Translations under genes and position numbers: made by a program
Shown: positions 56,234 to 64,000 of the stretch, in pieces
How the letters are laid out: each line of letters opens with the position of its first letter
How positions within the stretch are numbered: position 1 is the first letter of the stretch
The notes under the pieces: generated by a model
The model's input: only the letters and a program-made list of their open reading frames with translations
The model's database searches: none
What the model was told of the DNA's origin: nothing
From: Cytobacillus oceanisediminis
GTDB lineage: Bacteria; Bacillota; Bacilli; Bacillales; Cytobacillaceae
DNA: 64,000 nucleotides
Assembly: GCF_003182355.1 (NCBI RefSeq)
Contig: NZ_QGTW01000011.1
Coordinates: 1-64,000 of the forward strand
Direction: 5' to 3'

Positions 56234-57435
56234 ACTGTCACCTTCTTGTTTTGGACGATGCTTTGAACTTTAGTCGGCAAGCCCCATAGCTTGATAAAGC
56301 CAACTGCCGCATTATGGTCAAACTCATCCTCAGATGTATAAGTAGCCAGTTTTTCATCATATAGAGAATACGGAGATTTTCTGCCTTCTACAATCGCATG
56401 CCCTTTAAACAGCTTGACTCGTACTGTACCTGTAACAAAGCTCTGCGTTTCCTTAAGGAATGCAGCCAATGCATTATTCAGCTGTGAGAACCACAGGCCT
56501 TCATAAATAAGCTCAGCAATTTTTTTCTCAATAACCGGTTTAAAGTGAGCCACTTCTTTCACGAGTGTTAAATCTTCCAGCTCTTTATGAGCTTTAAGCA
56601 ATGTCATTGCACCCGGGCATTCGTAAACCTCACGGGATTTGATGCCGACAAGGCGGTTTTCCACATGATCAATTCGTCCAACACCGTGTTTGCCAGCAAG
56701 CTCGTTCAGTTCGGCAATAAGCTCGGAAAGCTGCATTGCTTTTCCATTTAAGCTGACCGGAACTCCCTTTTCGAAGCCGATTTCAACTGTATCAGGTGTA
56801 TCAGGAGCTTTTTCCAAAGAAACTGTTAAATCGTATGCATCTTCCGGAGGAGCTGCCCATGGATCTTCAAGCACTCCGCACTCATTGCTTCTTCCCCATA
56901 AATTTTGGTCAATGCTGTATGGAGAATCCAGGTTAATTGGAATTGGAATATCATTTTGTTTTGCATATTCAATTTCTTCTTCACGTGACCAGCTCCACTC
57001 ACGAACCGGAGCCAATACCTGAAGGTCTGGATTAAGAGCCTGAATGGCTACTTCAAAACGAACCTGGTCGTTCCCTTTACCTGTACATCCATGTGCAACT
57101 GCAACAGCGCCTTCTTTTTCTGCAACTTCAACTAGCTTTTTGGCAATCAGCGGACGTGAAAGGGCAGAAATCAATGGATATTTATTTTCATAAAGTGCAT
57201 GTGCCTGGAGAGCAACAAGTGCATATTCATTAGCAAACTCTTCTTTCGCATCAATTACATATGACTGAACCGCTCCAACAGACAAAGCTTTTTTCTGGAT
57301 AAAGTTCAGGTCTTTTCCTTCACCGACATCAAGGCAGCAGGCAACGACTGAATAACCTTGATCCTGAAGCCATTTAATAGCAACTGATGTATCTAAACCG
57401 CCTGAATATGCAAGAACTACTTTATTTTGTGACAT
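56230..57435 (-). CDS. argG: Argininosuccinate synthase
   Basis: ArgG joins citrulline and aspartate using ATP. The 401-residue protein has the PP-loop [14 protein letters not shown] (about 9), the aspartate/citrulline site [14 protein letters not shown] and DENLWGRS-like [19 protein letters not shown] precedes the ATG. Two ARG-box like sequences lie 23-61 bases upstream. The downstream argH overlaps it. Confidence 0.98.
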   Translation of the reverse strand: MSQNKVVLAYSGGLDTSVAIKWLQDQGYSVVACCLDVGEGKDLNFIQKKALSVGAVQSYVIDAKEEFANEYALVALQAHALYENKYPLISALSRPLIAKKLVEVAEKEGAVAVAHGCTGKGNDQVRFEVAIQALNPDLQVLAPVREWSWSREEEIEYAKQNDIPIPINLDSPYSIDQNLWGRSNECGVLEDPWAAPPEDAYDLTVSLEKAPDTPDTVEIGFEKGVPVSLNGKAMQLSELIAELNELAGKHGVGRIDHVENRLVGIKSREVYECPGAMTLLKAHKELEDLTLVKEVAHFKPVIEKKIAELIYEGLWFSQLNNALAAFLKETQSFVTGTVRVKLFKGHAIVEGRKSPYSLYDEKLATYTSEDEFDHNAAVGFIKLWGLPTKVQSIVQNKKVTV

Positions 57436-57457
57436 TTATATTTCCTCCTCATGAATA

Positions 57458-57496
57458 CTCGTATAAATATACAATTAAACTATGTTTTTATTCATT
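57458..57496 (-). promoter_or_regulatory. Tandem ARG boxes upstream of argG
   Basis: On the minus strand AATGAATAAAAACATAGT (57,496-57,479) and ATTGTATATTTATACGAG (57,475-57,458) resemble the 18-base ArgR/AhrC box (TGAATWWWWATTCA type). They are three bases apart, the usual pairing for hexamer binding. Confidence 0.65.
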
Positions 57497-57584
57497 TATT
57501 ATTCTCTTACTTTAACAACCTTTCTTTTAAAAATCAATACTTATTCTTAAAAATGTATAAAAATTAACAAGTTTTTTTAATTAA

Positions 57585-57661
57585 AGGCTCTATTAAGCTT
57601 GCCTGTTGATTTCCGCTCAATCAACAGGGTGCCAATATCAACACTGAGCTTTAACAGATCC
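57585..57661. repeat. Short (internally deleted) family A element, copy 6
   Basis: About 77 bases: GGCTCTATTAAGCTTGCC, then CCTGTTGATTTCCGCTC directly joined to AATCAACAGGGTGCCA, ending GAGCTTTAACAGATC. It makes one perfect hairpin (CCTGTTGATT/AATCAACAGG) with terminal inverted repeats but lacks the core of long copies. Confidence 0.85.
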
Positions 57662-57664
57662 TAA

Positions 57665-57699
57665 TAAAAAAAGCAAAAGCCTTAAAAAGGCTTTTGCTA
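57665..57699 (-). terminator. Terminator of the serine hydrolase gene
   Basis: AGCAAAAGCCTT and AAGGCTTTTGCT, loop of three, followed by TTTTTTTATT on the minus strand. Confidence 0.92.
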
Positions 57700-57706
57700 T
57701 CCATAT

Positions 57707-59098
57707 TTATTGAATTAAAGCTTCATAAACTGCTGACACGATACTTCCATATTGACTGATACTGTATGTGTCACCATAAAACTTATGAGGATCTGTAAGC
57801 GGATCAATAACAGGTGAATGTTTTTTATTTGTTAACAATGCAATGGCCAAGTTATTTTTCCTGTCAATAACAGTAACTGTTCCTGTCCAGCCTGTATGGC
57901 CAAAAACTTCTTCGTTTGCATATTTGCTGAACATCCATTCCATGCTTGAGTTTCCATTCAGGCGCCAGCCTAATCCATATGTAGGATTCATTTCATAAGG
58001 TTTTACAAACAGGTCTATCGTCTCTTTATCAAAAAGTTTTACATTTCCATATCCGCCCCCATTCAGCATAACCTGCATAAGCACAGCGAGATCTCCGGTT
58101 GTGGAAAATAATCCTGCATGCCCGGATACTCCATCCATTGAATAAAAGGATTTTTCATCATGAACTTCCCCCTGAAGAGTATAAGCTCTTATATTAGGGA
58201 AGTTAACTGCCCCATCTCTTGTGTTTCCATTTAATTCAGTAGCAGCAAAGTTCTTTTCTTTAAATCCTTTTCGAAGAGGGTTGAAGAGCGTATTTTTTAA
58301 CCCTAATGGTTCATAGATTTGCTTTTCAGTATATTGGTCAAGTTTTTCCCCTGTTACTTTTTCAATAATAAATCCAAGAAGCATATAATCAATATCACTA
58401 TAAATCTGCTTTGTACCCGGTTCGTATTGAAGAGGAGTCATTAATATCATTTCGAGTGTTCTGCTTCGTTCCTGGGAATATAATTCACCTGCCCTATCCG
58501 GGTTATGATAATGCACACTGGAAGGGAAACCAGCTGTATGATGGAGCAAATCAATTATGCGGAGTTCATCTTTGCCTTTTACATTATCTCCAGCTTTATC
58601 CTTGAATTCAGGGTAATAATGCTGGATCTTATCGTTTAAATCAACTTTCCCTTCACTGACTAAATGCTGAAGTGCGAAATTAATAGAGTACATTTTCGTA
58701 TTAGATGCTAAATCAAACATTGTGTTTGTCTTCATTTTTTGCGGATGCTTAAGCATTTCAGATTCTTCGTATATTTTGGCGTAACCGTAAGCTGAATTTT
58801 TGACTATTTTCCCATCCTTAATAACAACAAGAGCGGCTCCTGGAAAGCCATTTTCTATTTCTTCATTGATTAGCTTATCAACCTGTTTAAGTTTTTCGGA
58901 AGAAAAGCCAGCATCCTCCGGTCTTTTGGCTTGTTTTAGAGTTGAATATTCTGTTGACTTTTTATCTTTATAGACGTCTGCTTCCGAGATTTCATTTCCT
59001 TTGTTGACTAAAGAATCGGCAAATGCATTAGAATGCCAAGGCATCACCAATACTGCCGCCATGCTAAATACAACTAAATGGTTTAAAAATTTCCTCAT
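57707..59098 (-). CDS. Secreted serine hydrolase, class C beta-lactamase/PBP4B-like
   Basis: A 463-residue protein with a Sec signal peptide (about 1-27, ending NAFA) and a beta-lactamase fold. The nucleophile lies in ASNTK (Ser132-x-x-Lys135), the second motif is YSD in KQIYSDIDYMLLGF and the third is HTG in VFGHTGWTG. It resembles E. coli YfeW (PBP4B) and Bacillus AmiE, which cleave peptide parts of the wall. Precise substrate unknown; it stands alone, without the murQ/nagZ neighbours of amiE. A secreted esterase or D-amino peptidase is also possible. Confidence 0.85.
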   Translation of the reverse strand: MRKFLNHLVVFSMAAVLVMPWHSNAFADSLVNKGNEISEADVYKDKKSTEYSTLKQAKRPEDAGFSSEKLKQVDKLINEEIENGFPGAALVVIKDGKIVKNSAYGYAKIYEESEMLKHPQKMKTNTMFDLASNTKMYSINFALQHLVSEGKVDLNDKIQHYYPEFKDKAGDNVKGKDELRIIDLLHHTAGFPSSVHYHNPDRAGELYSQERSRTLEMILMTPLQYEPGTKQIYSDIDYMLLGFIIEKVTGEKLDQYTEKQIYEPLGLKNTLFNPLRKGFKEKNFAATELNGNTRDGAVNFPNIRAYTLQGEVHDEKSFYSMDGVSGHAGLFSTTGDLAVLMQVMLNGGGYGNVKLFDKETIDLFVKPYEMNPTYGLGWRLNGNSSMEWMFSKYANEEVFGHTGWTGTVTVIDRKNNLAIALLTNKKHSPVIDPLTDPHKFYGDTYSISQYGSIVSAVYEALIQ

Positions 59099-59350
59099 CT
59101 TCTCCCCCTAGAATAATTAATAGAATATTTTTAATAGTTTAAATAATATTTCAATCTTACTAATTCTGTAAATAAAAACAAGAGACTATCAGCCAATTCA
59201 GTTCCTCTATACCAGAAGAATTTAGTTTATTAGTTATAAATTAGTCCTATTGTATTATCTGCAATAAAGAAAATGGTTACTAAATAATTCATGCAGCAAA
59301 GTTAGCTTTATAGTAAAATGAACACAAGATCATTGTTTGGGGGCTTTATA

Positions 59351-59665
59351 ATGGAAGAGCATTTTTTGCATGATAACCGGCTTGGTATCCCCATTCCGGA
59401 TTTTGACCGCGAGTGGGATGAATATTCCCGGAAAACGCAGCAGGGGATTTTGTTTCAGTGGGAAAGGATTAGAGGCAGGATTCCAGATCGGATTGCTGAG
59501 CTTGAAGCGGATATAAACAGGAAACAGGCTGAGCTGTCGGATGAGGGCAATTTCGAAAGATCTTGCAAACTGAACAGCGAAATTTCCGAGCTTGCATCAG
59601 TTATAAATGATTTATGGCTCTGGTATAGAACCAATCAGGATATTACAGGAAAAATGCATTCATAG
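59351..59665 (+). CDS. Conserved hypothetical small protein with coiled coil
   Basis: I do not recognise a family. The 104-residue protein has a proline-containing start (RLGIPIPDFDREWDEYS) and a predicted helical/coiled-coil part (about 45-85, RIAELEADINRKQAEL, then ISELASVINDLWLWY). No membrane segment or signal peptide. GGGGGC lies before the chosen ATG; an upstream ATG in frame lacks a ribosome binding site. It is followed by a large structured non-coding stretch. Confidence 0.65.
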   Translation: MEEHFLHDNRLGIPIPDFDREWDEYSRKTQQGILFQWERIRGRIPDRIAELEADINRKQAELSDEGNFERSCKLNSEISELASVINDLWLWYRTNQDITGKMHS

Positions 59666-59674
59666 AAAAGGAAA

Positions 59675-60085
59675 GGCGCTCTTCGGAACAAGCAAAAAAC
59701 CGCTTGTTCCTGCGAAGTTTATTCTAAGGAGCTTTCCTTAGTGCGCATCGACGGAGCGTGGTGGACTGGGGCCACAGGACAAAAAAGGCTTCGTCAGCTT
59801 TTGGGAGGATGTGAGTCACTCAGACGTTGCCTCAGGACAAGGATAGCTACTGCAGCGATACGTCGCACGACTAAAAGCGGGAGCTTTTGGAAGGACTTGG
59901 AGCTTTCGGAACGACTTGGCGCTTTTTGTCTGAGTTTCTTTTTTGAGTTAAAGGAAATACGAATTTGATTTTGACTTATAACGCCCGGAAACGCGCACGT
60001 CCTGTGCGCACTCGCCTTACTAGCACATCCTGTGCATCGTAGACGAGGTGATGGAAGCATGTCGAGTCGATAGATAGGGTGCCTT
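59675..60085. other. Unexplained structured non-coding element
   Basis: A GC-richer, 410-base stretch without a credible gene. It contains hairpins CTTCGGAACAAGC/GCTTGTTCC-GAAG (59,694-59,737), CTAAGGA/TCCTTAG, GCGCAC/GTGCGC and GCACA/TGTGC, and a 19-bp tandem repeat (GGAGCTTTTGGAAGGACTT type; units at 59,880, 59,899 and 59,918). A 75-codon frame through it is Arg-rich and unlike its neighbours. It may be a repeat element or a structured RNA. Confidence 0.6.
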
Positions 60086-60116
60086 CATAGTTCAAAGTTA
60101 TACTTTCTTATCTTTT

Positions 60117-60147
60117 AAAAAATCCTTTCCTGCCGGAAAGGATTTTT
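60117..60147 (-). terminator. Terminator of moaB
   Basis: AAATCCTTTCC-TGCC-GGAAAGGATTT with a T-run on the minus strand, just after the moaB stop. Confidence 0.9.
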
Positions 60148-60152
60148 CTTAT

Positions 60153-60665
60153 TTATAAGTCTTTCTTCAATTCCCTGACAACATGTCCGAGTTCAGGAAG
60201 TATCAGCTTATTCATGGCAAGACGTACTGCACCGGAGGAACCTGGGGTTGAGAATACTGCTTTATTTTTGACTGTGCCGGCAGCCGCTCTCGAAAGAATG
60301 GCTGCCGAGCCGATATCCTCCGTATAGCTTAACATACGGAAAAGTTCGCCGAATCCGTCTATTTCCTTATCAAACAAGTCTCTCACTGTTTCGATTGTGA
60401 CGTCTCGCAAAGCGATTCCCGTACCGCCGTTGGTAAGCACAACATCTATATTGGAGTCTTCGCACCCTTTTAACACTGCTTCGCGGATCGGAATAGATTC
60501 ATCTTTCACAATTACATAATCAGCAATGATATGTCCTGCCTCTTCCAATAGCTGGATCATCAGCTTGCCGCTTTTATCCGTATCTTTATCCCTTGTATCG
60601 CTGACTGTTACAATTTTACATCTTACTTCTTTTGGCGCTTCTTTTTTATGTTCGAATGTACTCAT
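60153..60665 (-). CDS. moaB: Molybdenum cofactor biosynthesis protein MoaB
   Basis: A 170-residue MoaB/MogA-type protein, which adenylates molybdopterin before metal insertion. It shows the family motifs VSDTRDKDTDKSG (about 21) and LTNGGTGIALRDVT (about 77), and STPGSSGAVRLAM near the end. In B. subtilis moaB also stands apart from other moa genes next to this block. No other molybdenum gene is in the window. Confidence 0.93.
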   Translation of the reverse strand: MSTFEHKKEAPKEVRCKIVTVSDTRDKDTDKSGKLMIQLLEEAGHIIADYVIVKDESIPIREAVLKGCEDSNIDVVLTNGGTGIALRDVTIETVRDLFDKEIDGFGELFRMLSYTEDIGSAAILSRAAAGTVKNKAVFSTPGSSGAVRLAMNKLILPELGHVVRELKKDL

Positions 60666-60726
60666 ATAGCATCACCTTTGCTTATATTCCTAGTTAGCCT
60701 CAATCGTGTCGTCTATCTAAAAATTC

Positions 60727-61566
60727 TCAGCTGCGCTTTTTCTTTTCCTGCAAATATCTCATTTGATAATATTTATGGGCGAAATCTGTTACTTTTCTTG
60801 TCAGCTGGTAATTGGCCCCTGCTCCAATCGCCATGCTGATAAAAGGAATCCCTTGAACCGATTTTTTCCGGAAAAAGTAAATAGCCATCGCTTTGAACAG
60901 CTGCTTCATTGGCTGCTCAATCCACGTAATATCCGTTAAATCTTCCTTCCCTTCATAGAAATAGAACTCTTCCTGGCTTTGGAGCTCATACATTAATTCT
61001 TCCCAGGCACTGCCCTGCATTCGCGGCGGAAGGGTGGCAGCATGGAAAACCTTAAGAGAACTCATCATTTCGTATGGGGTATTGACTTCGAAACCATAGG
61101 TCATAGCTATAAGCTGTACAGCCCGAAGATTAATGACAGCCATTGCCGGAATATCTGCACCAAGCATCAGGGAGCTGCCTGTACCGGCAACTCCTCCCTG
61201 AGCAAAAGAATATAGCCGATGGCGCGCAATCTGCTGCTGTGCTATGTATTGAAGCTGGTCGATATTTAATGCTTTAAGATCTTCAATTGTCTCAATTTCA
61301 GAATGAAAGACACGGCCTGCAGTCAATATACGTTCCTTGGCATCCATCTGCAGCTGTGATCCCTGGATAAGTGCATGAAGATGGAACAGCCAGCTGTCCA
61401 GGGCTGAAAAAAACTGCTGCTGCGCCTCTTCAGGCAACAATGAAAAAGACCTTTCCAATGACTTTTCATAGACTAATTCCAAATCATTGGGTTCATAGCT
61501 ATGCAATTTACTTTCCCAATCACGAATTCCGGCCAAAACACTATTTTCCCGTTCACTCAATGGCAT
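60727..61566 (-). CDS. EcsC family protein
   Basis: A 279-residue protein of the EcsC family, with GVAGTGSSLMLGADIPAMAVINLRAVQ (in two parts: GVAGTGSSLM and DIPAMAVINLR) and a C-terminal GIPFISMAIGAGANYQLTRKV. The family is named after the third gene of ecsABC, but no ABC transporter genes are nearby, so this is a separate paralogue. Two short hydrophobic stretches suggest membrane association. MPLSEREN behind GGGAGG is the start. Function unknown. Confidence 0.82.
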   Translation of the reverse strand: MPLSERENSVLAGIRDWESKLHSYEPNDLELVYEKSLERSFSLLPEEAQQQFFSALDSWLFHLHALIQGSQLQMDAKERILTAGRVFHSEIETIEDLKALNIDQLQYIAQQQIARHRLYSFAQGGVAGTGSSLMLGADIPAMAVINLRAVQLIAMTYGFEVNTPYEMMSSLKVFHAATLPPRMQGSAWEELMYELQSQEEFYFYEGKEDLTDITWIEQPMKQLFKAMAIYFFRKKSVQGIPFISMAIGAGANYQLTRKVTDFAHKYYQMRYLQEKKKRS

Positions 61567-61650
61567 CGCAATTCCTCCCAACAACTTCTTATTGGTCTCA
61601 GTATAGCATAATTAAGTTGGCAAATTCTCCTTCCGTCCTTTCGCCTATTA

Positions 61651-61907
61651 AATATAAAGGCTCTGTTAAATTTACCTGTTGATTTCCGCTGCAGGCACTC
61701 CCTTTCCGCGGGCGGTCCGACGCTCCTCGTCGCTTTGCTCCTGCGGGGTCTCCCTTTGATCCGCACTCCCGCAGGACGTTGAATAAGCATCCTTGAATAA
61801 ACACCGCACGAAGAAAATGCGAATGCATTTTCGAGGAGTTCGTGCCATCCGCGCCAATCAACAGGGTGCTAAAAAACAACAACAAGCTTTAACAGAGTCA
61901 ATATAAA
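61651..61907. repeat. MITE-like repeat, family A copy 7 (long, best preserved)
   Basis: The element (61,659-61,899) begins GGCTCTGTTAAATTTACCTG and ends AAGCTTTAACAGAGTC, so 12-base terminal inverted repeats are intact. The 8-base sequence AATATAAA stands directly on both sides (61,651-61,658 and 61,900-61,907), a likely target site duplication. Inside are GATTTCCGCTGCAGGC, a large GC-rich hairpin and CGCGCCAATCAACAGG. It fills the gap between ecsC-like gene and ackA. Confidence 0.9.
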
Positions 61908-61908
61908 A

Positions 61909-61938
61909 AAGACAAGGGCTTTAAAGCCCTTGTCTTGA
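61909..61938. terminator. Terminator of ackA
   Basis: AAGACAAGGGCTTT and AAAGCCCTTGTCTT form a 14-bp perfect palindrome just after the ackA stop. Confidence 0.9.
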
Positions 61939-61941
61939 TTA

Positions 61942-63129
61942 TTATTTAGCCAATCTCACAACATCGCGAGCAATCATGACTTCCTCATTTGTTGGGATGA
62001 TCATGACTTTTACAGGTGAGTGAGGGTAGTTGATGAACGCTTCTTCCCCGCGTACCTTGTTCAACGCTGGATCCCAGTATACGCCCATGAATTCAAGTCC
62101 CTGAAGGACACGCTCACGGATAACATCACTATTTTCGCCGATTCCAGCTGTAAAGATGATTGCATCTACACCAAACATGCGGGATGCATAAGACCCGATA
62201 TATTTGTGGATTCTGTTGGCAAATACTTCAAGAGCCAATTCCGCTCTTTCATTCCCTTCCACAGCTTGGGTTTCAATATCGCGAAGGTCGCTTGAGAAGC
62301 CTGAAACGCCAAGCATACCGCTCTTTTTATTAAGTATATCCAGAACTTCATCTGCATTCTTACCCGTTTTTTCCATAATGAACGGAATGAGGGCCGGGTC
62401 AATATTACCTGATCGGGTTCCCATTGTTACACCTGCAAGTGGAGTGAATCCCATTGAGGTATCAATAGACTTTCCGCCTTCAATAGCAGTAATACTTGCG
62501 CCATTTCCCAGGTGGCAGGAGATAAGACGAAGCTGTTCAAGAGGACGGCCAAGCATTTCTGCCGCACGTTCTGATACATATTTATGTGAGGTGCCATGGA
62601 ATCCATATTTGCGGATACCATATTTCTCATAATACTCATATGGCAAACTGTATAAGAATGAACTTTCAGGCATTGTCTGGTGGAATGCTGTATCAAACAC
62701 TGCAACAGCCGGCACATTTGGAAGCACCTGCTGGAATGCTTTTATTCCAGTAATATTTGCTGGATTGTGAAGAGGTGCAAGCTCGGAAAGCTCATCGATT
62801 TTCGCAAGTACTCCATCTGAAATGATAACAGAGTCATTAAATGCTTCTCCGCCGTGAACGACACGGTGGCCGATTCCTTCAATTTCATCCAGTGATTGAA
62901 TGATTCCAAGATTCGTTAATTTATCAAGCAGAATTTTAACAGCTACATCATGATCAGGAATATCTGTAACTTCCTTAATTTTTTCGCCATTAACGGAAAT
63001 ATTGAAAACCGCATTATCCAATCCAATACGCTCAATTAAACCTTTTGTGATAACTTCTTCGCTCGGCATTTCAAAAAGCTGAAATTTTAACGAGGAACTG
63101 CCGGCGTTAATTGCTATGATTTTTGCCAT
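61942..63129 (-). CDS. ackA: Acetate kinase
   Basis: AckA makes ATP and acetate from acetyl phosphate, the overflow route when sugar is plentiful. The 395-residue protein has [11 protein letters not shown] at the start, the catalytic-region [14 protein letters not shown] (about 175), TGIGENS near the end and [18 protein letters not shown] behind AAAGGAGCGG is the start; 15 in-frame codons upstream lack support. A cre at about -56 relative to the predicted transcription start suggests activation by CcpA, as known for B. subtilis ackA. ytxK lies upstream, as there. Confidence 0.97.
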   Translation of the reverse strand: MAKIIAINAGSSSLKFQLFEMPSEEVITKGLIERIGLDNAVFNISVNGEKIKEVTDIPDHDVAVKILLDKLTNLGIIQSLDEIEGIGHRVVHGGEAFNDSVIISDGVLAKIDELSELAPLHNPANITGIKAFQQVLPNVPAVAVFDTAFHQTMPESSFLYSLPYEYYEKYGIRKYGFHGTSHKYVSERAAEMLGRPLEQLRLISCHLGNGASITAIEGGKSIDTSMGFTPLAGVTMGTRSGNIDPALIPFIMEKTGKNADEVLDILNKKSGMLGVSGFSSDLRDIETQAVEGNERAELALEVFANRIHKYIGSYASRMFGVDAIIFTAGIGENSDVIRERVLQGLEFMGVYWDPALNKVRGEEAFINYPHSPVKVMIIPTNEEVMIARDVVRLAK

Positions 63130-63228
63130 AAAGCAACCGCTCCTTTTATATAAAAAACATCTGTGAGATGTCAAAATGGTACAACCTTATTTTGTACAAC
63201 GGACATCATTAATATCTCTCAATTCCCC

Positions 63229-63257
63229 ATTTAAACACTGTCAGCGGCACATTTCAA
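63229..63257 (-). promoter_or_regulatory. Sigma-A promoter of ackA
   Basis: On the minus strand TTGAAA (63,257-63,252) and TTAAAT (63,234-63,229) are 17 bases apart. Transcription would start near 63,222, about 93 bases before the ackA start. Confidence 0.65.
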
Positions 63258-63271
63258 GAAATACCTTGCAA

Positions 63272-63285
63272 TGGTATCGTTTTCA
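63272..63285 (-). promoter_or_regulatory. cre site upstream of ackA promoter
   Basis: TGAAAACGATACCA on the minus strand matches the cre consensus at 13 of 14 positions. Its centre is about 56 bases upstream of the predicted start, the position used for CcpA activation. Confidence 0.7.
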
Positions 63286-63355
63286 TGTTAAATTAAATAT
63301 TTTCTGATTTTCTGATACTTCGCTATATTGAGAAGACTTACTCCTTGCTATACAC

Positions 63356-63392
63356 GAAAAAGAAGCCGGCTTTAGCAGCACGGCTTCGTCCT
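63356..63392 (-). terminator. Terminator of ytxK
   Basis: GAAGCCG and CGGCTTC enclose a 12-base loop; TTTTTCGTG follows on the minus strand. It lies just after the ytxK stop and ahead of the ackA control region. Confidence 0.75.
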
Positions 63393-63397
63393 TTTGT

Positions 63398-64000
63398 TTA
63401 TTGTTTACTTTCTTTATACCAGGCATCAACTTTCTTGAGGATTTTTTCAACTTCTGTTGTTTTCGATAAACTTGGCAGATTAACCAGAAGAGCCTGTTTA
63501 GGAGGAGTAACTCCTTCCCCTTTCTTCTGAAGAACGAAAATGCTTTTAGCTGCTTTTTCATTTTTGAACATGGTAAGCGGGAGCTGCATTAGACCTTGGA
63601 TATACGCATTTTCCTTTAAGTACTCGTGCAGCTTCGGTGCTTGTTCGCTTTCAAACATGCCATTTGGAATGATGAAAAATAAATAGCCGCCCGGCTTCAC
63701 ATGATTAATGCTTTGCTCGATAAACAGGTGATGAGAGTAGGAATGCCCTTCATCTGCCTTTAGTTTATACTCAGCCGATCTGACATCATTTGGATAATAG
63801 CCAATAGGCAAATCACTGACCACTGCATCCGCAGCTTCGATAAACAGCGGTTCAAGGCTATCCTGGTTGAAAAACTGGATCGGATGTTCCTGCAGATTGG
63901 CATTAATATATGCGAGCTTAATTAATAGGTCATCAATTTCTACACCGGTTGCTTCAACTGTTTTATCCTTTTGGTGATTCATCACGGTTGTTAATAAATT
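63398..64000 (-). CDS. ytxK: Class I SAM-dependent N6-methyltransferase family protein YtxK, 3' part
   Basis: The gene runs off the right edge; about 200 C-terminal residues are present of some 330 in the family. The frame is open to the last base (NLLTTVMNHQKD). Visible are the SAM-domain part ATGVEIDDLLIKLAYINANL, the catalytic-loop-like SDLPIGYYP (in place of NPPY) and KPGGYLFFIIPNGMFE. It resembles the adenine-specific DNA methylase N6_Mtase family, but the real substrate is unknown. In B. subtilis it also precedes ackA. Confidence 0.9.
   Translation of the reverse strand, partial: NLLTTVMNHQKDKTVEATGVEIDDLLIKLAYINANLQEHPIQFFNQDSLEPLFIEAADAVVSDLPIGYYPNDVRSAEYKLKADEGHSYSHHLFIEQSINHVKPGGYLFFIIPNGMFESEQAPKLHEYLKENAYIQGLMQLPLTMFKNEKAAKSIFVLQKKGEGVTPPKQALLVNLPSLSKTTEVEKILKKVDAWYKESKQ

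Noticed and set aside
59741..59968. 75-codon Arg-rich reading frame
   Set aside because: It runs through hairpins and a 19-bp tandem repeat, has composition unlike neighbouring proteins and no ribosome binding site.
61598..61885. 95-codon frame on the minus strand
   Set aside because: It is a translation of family A repeat copy 7, with matching spurious frames in other copies.

Overview
This is a chromosomal window from a low-to-mid GC, endospore-forming member of the Bacillaceae. It is not Bacillus subtilis itself. The gene order matches the conserved B. subtilis block that runs from ysdC/rplT/thrS through dnaI-dnaB-nrdR, speD-gapB, polA-phoPR, mdh-icd-citZ, pyk-pfkA-accAD, dnaE and argGH to ackA-ytxK. 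Sporulation genes (ytxC, ytaF, ytvI, ytrH, ytrI), sigma-W and sigma-E type promoters, a threonine T-box, an L20 leader and cre and CcpN sites agree with this. A Cytobacillus/B. firmus-like relative is a guess. There is no rRNA, tRNA, prophage or CRISPR.

Layout (most genes are on the minus strand). 0-5 kb: ysdC peptidase, dimeric dUTPase, a sigma-W driven ysdB, a TVP38-type membrane protein, ysdA and the L20/L35/IF3 operon. IF3 starts at ATT, behind an L20-type leader with a terminator. 5-12.8 kb: T-box controlled thrS, ytxC, and the helicase-loader genes dnaI and dnaB. A 0.77-kb array of 52-bp repeats separates dnaB from nrdR. 12.9-23 kb: a conserved hypothetical, speD with a long leader that can mask its ribosome binding site, gapB with CcpN sites, coaE, ytaF, mutM, polA, and an hflK-hflC pair behind a perfect sigma-W promoter. 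23-36 kb: phoPR, a MaoC-like hydratase with a perfect cre palindrome, mdh, icd, citZ, ytwI, ytvI, fxsA, pyk, pfkA. 36-46.5 kb: accA-accD, a FadR-like GntR regulator, malic enzyme, dnaE, ytrHI, nrnA. 46.6-54.8 kb: ytpI, ytoI, a metallo-hydrolase, an M24 peptidase, ald, a frameshifted NCS1 permease and a universal stress protein. 54.8-64 kb: argGH, a secreted serine hydrolase, an unexplained structured non-coding element, moaB, an EcsC-family protein, ackA and the 3' part of ytxK.

How the genes work together. Central carbon flow dominates: lower glycolysis (pfkA, pyk), gluconeogenic gapB, the citrate-isocitrate-malate arm (citZ, icd, mdh), malic enzyme, acetyl-CoA carboxylase and acetate overflow (ackA). 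Visible control sites fit this: CcpN sites at gapB and CcpA sites at citZ, ackA and the MaoC-like gene. The most interesting local circuit is a FadR-like regulator lying between malic enzyme and accDA. Near-identical TGGTCAGACCA operators sit in front of both transcription units, which suggests a small regulon coupling NADPH/pyruvate supply to malonyl-CoA synthesis.

The intergenic spaces carry several repeat families. One is a MITE-like element of about 240 bp with terminal inverted repeats; it has five long copies and two short derivatives, apparently internal deletions. Another is a 153-bp element present twice in opposite orientation. Single structured elements lie in the thrS leader and between 59.67 and 60.09 kb.
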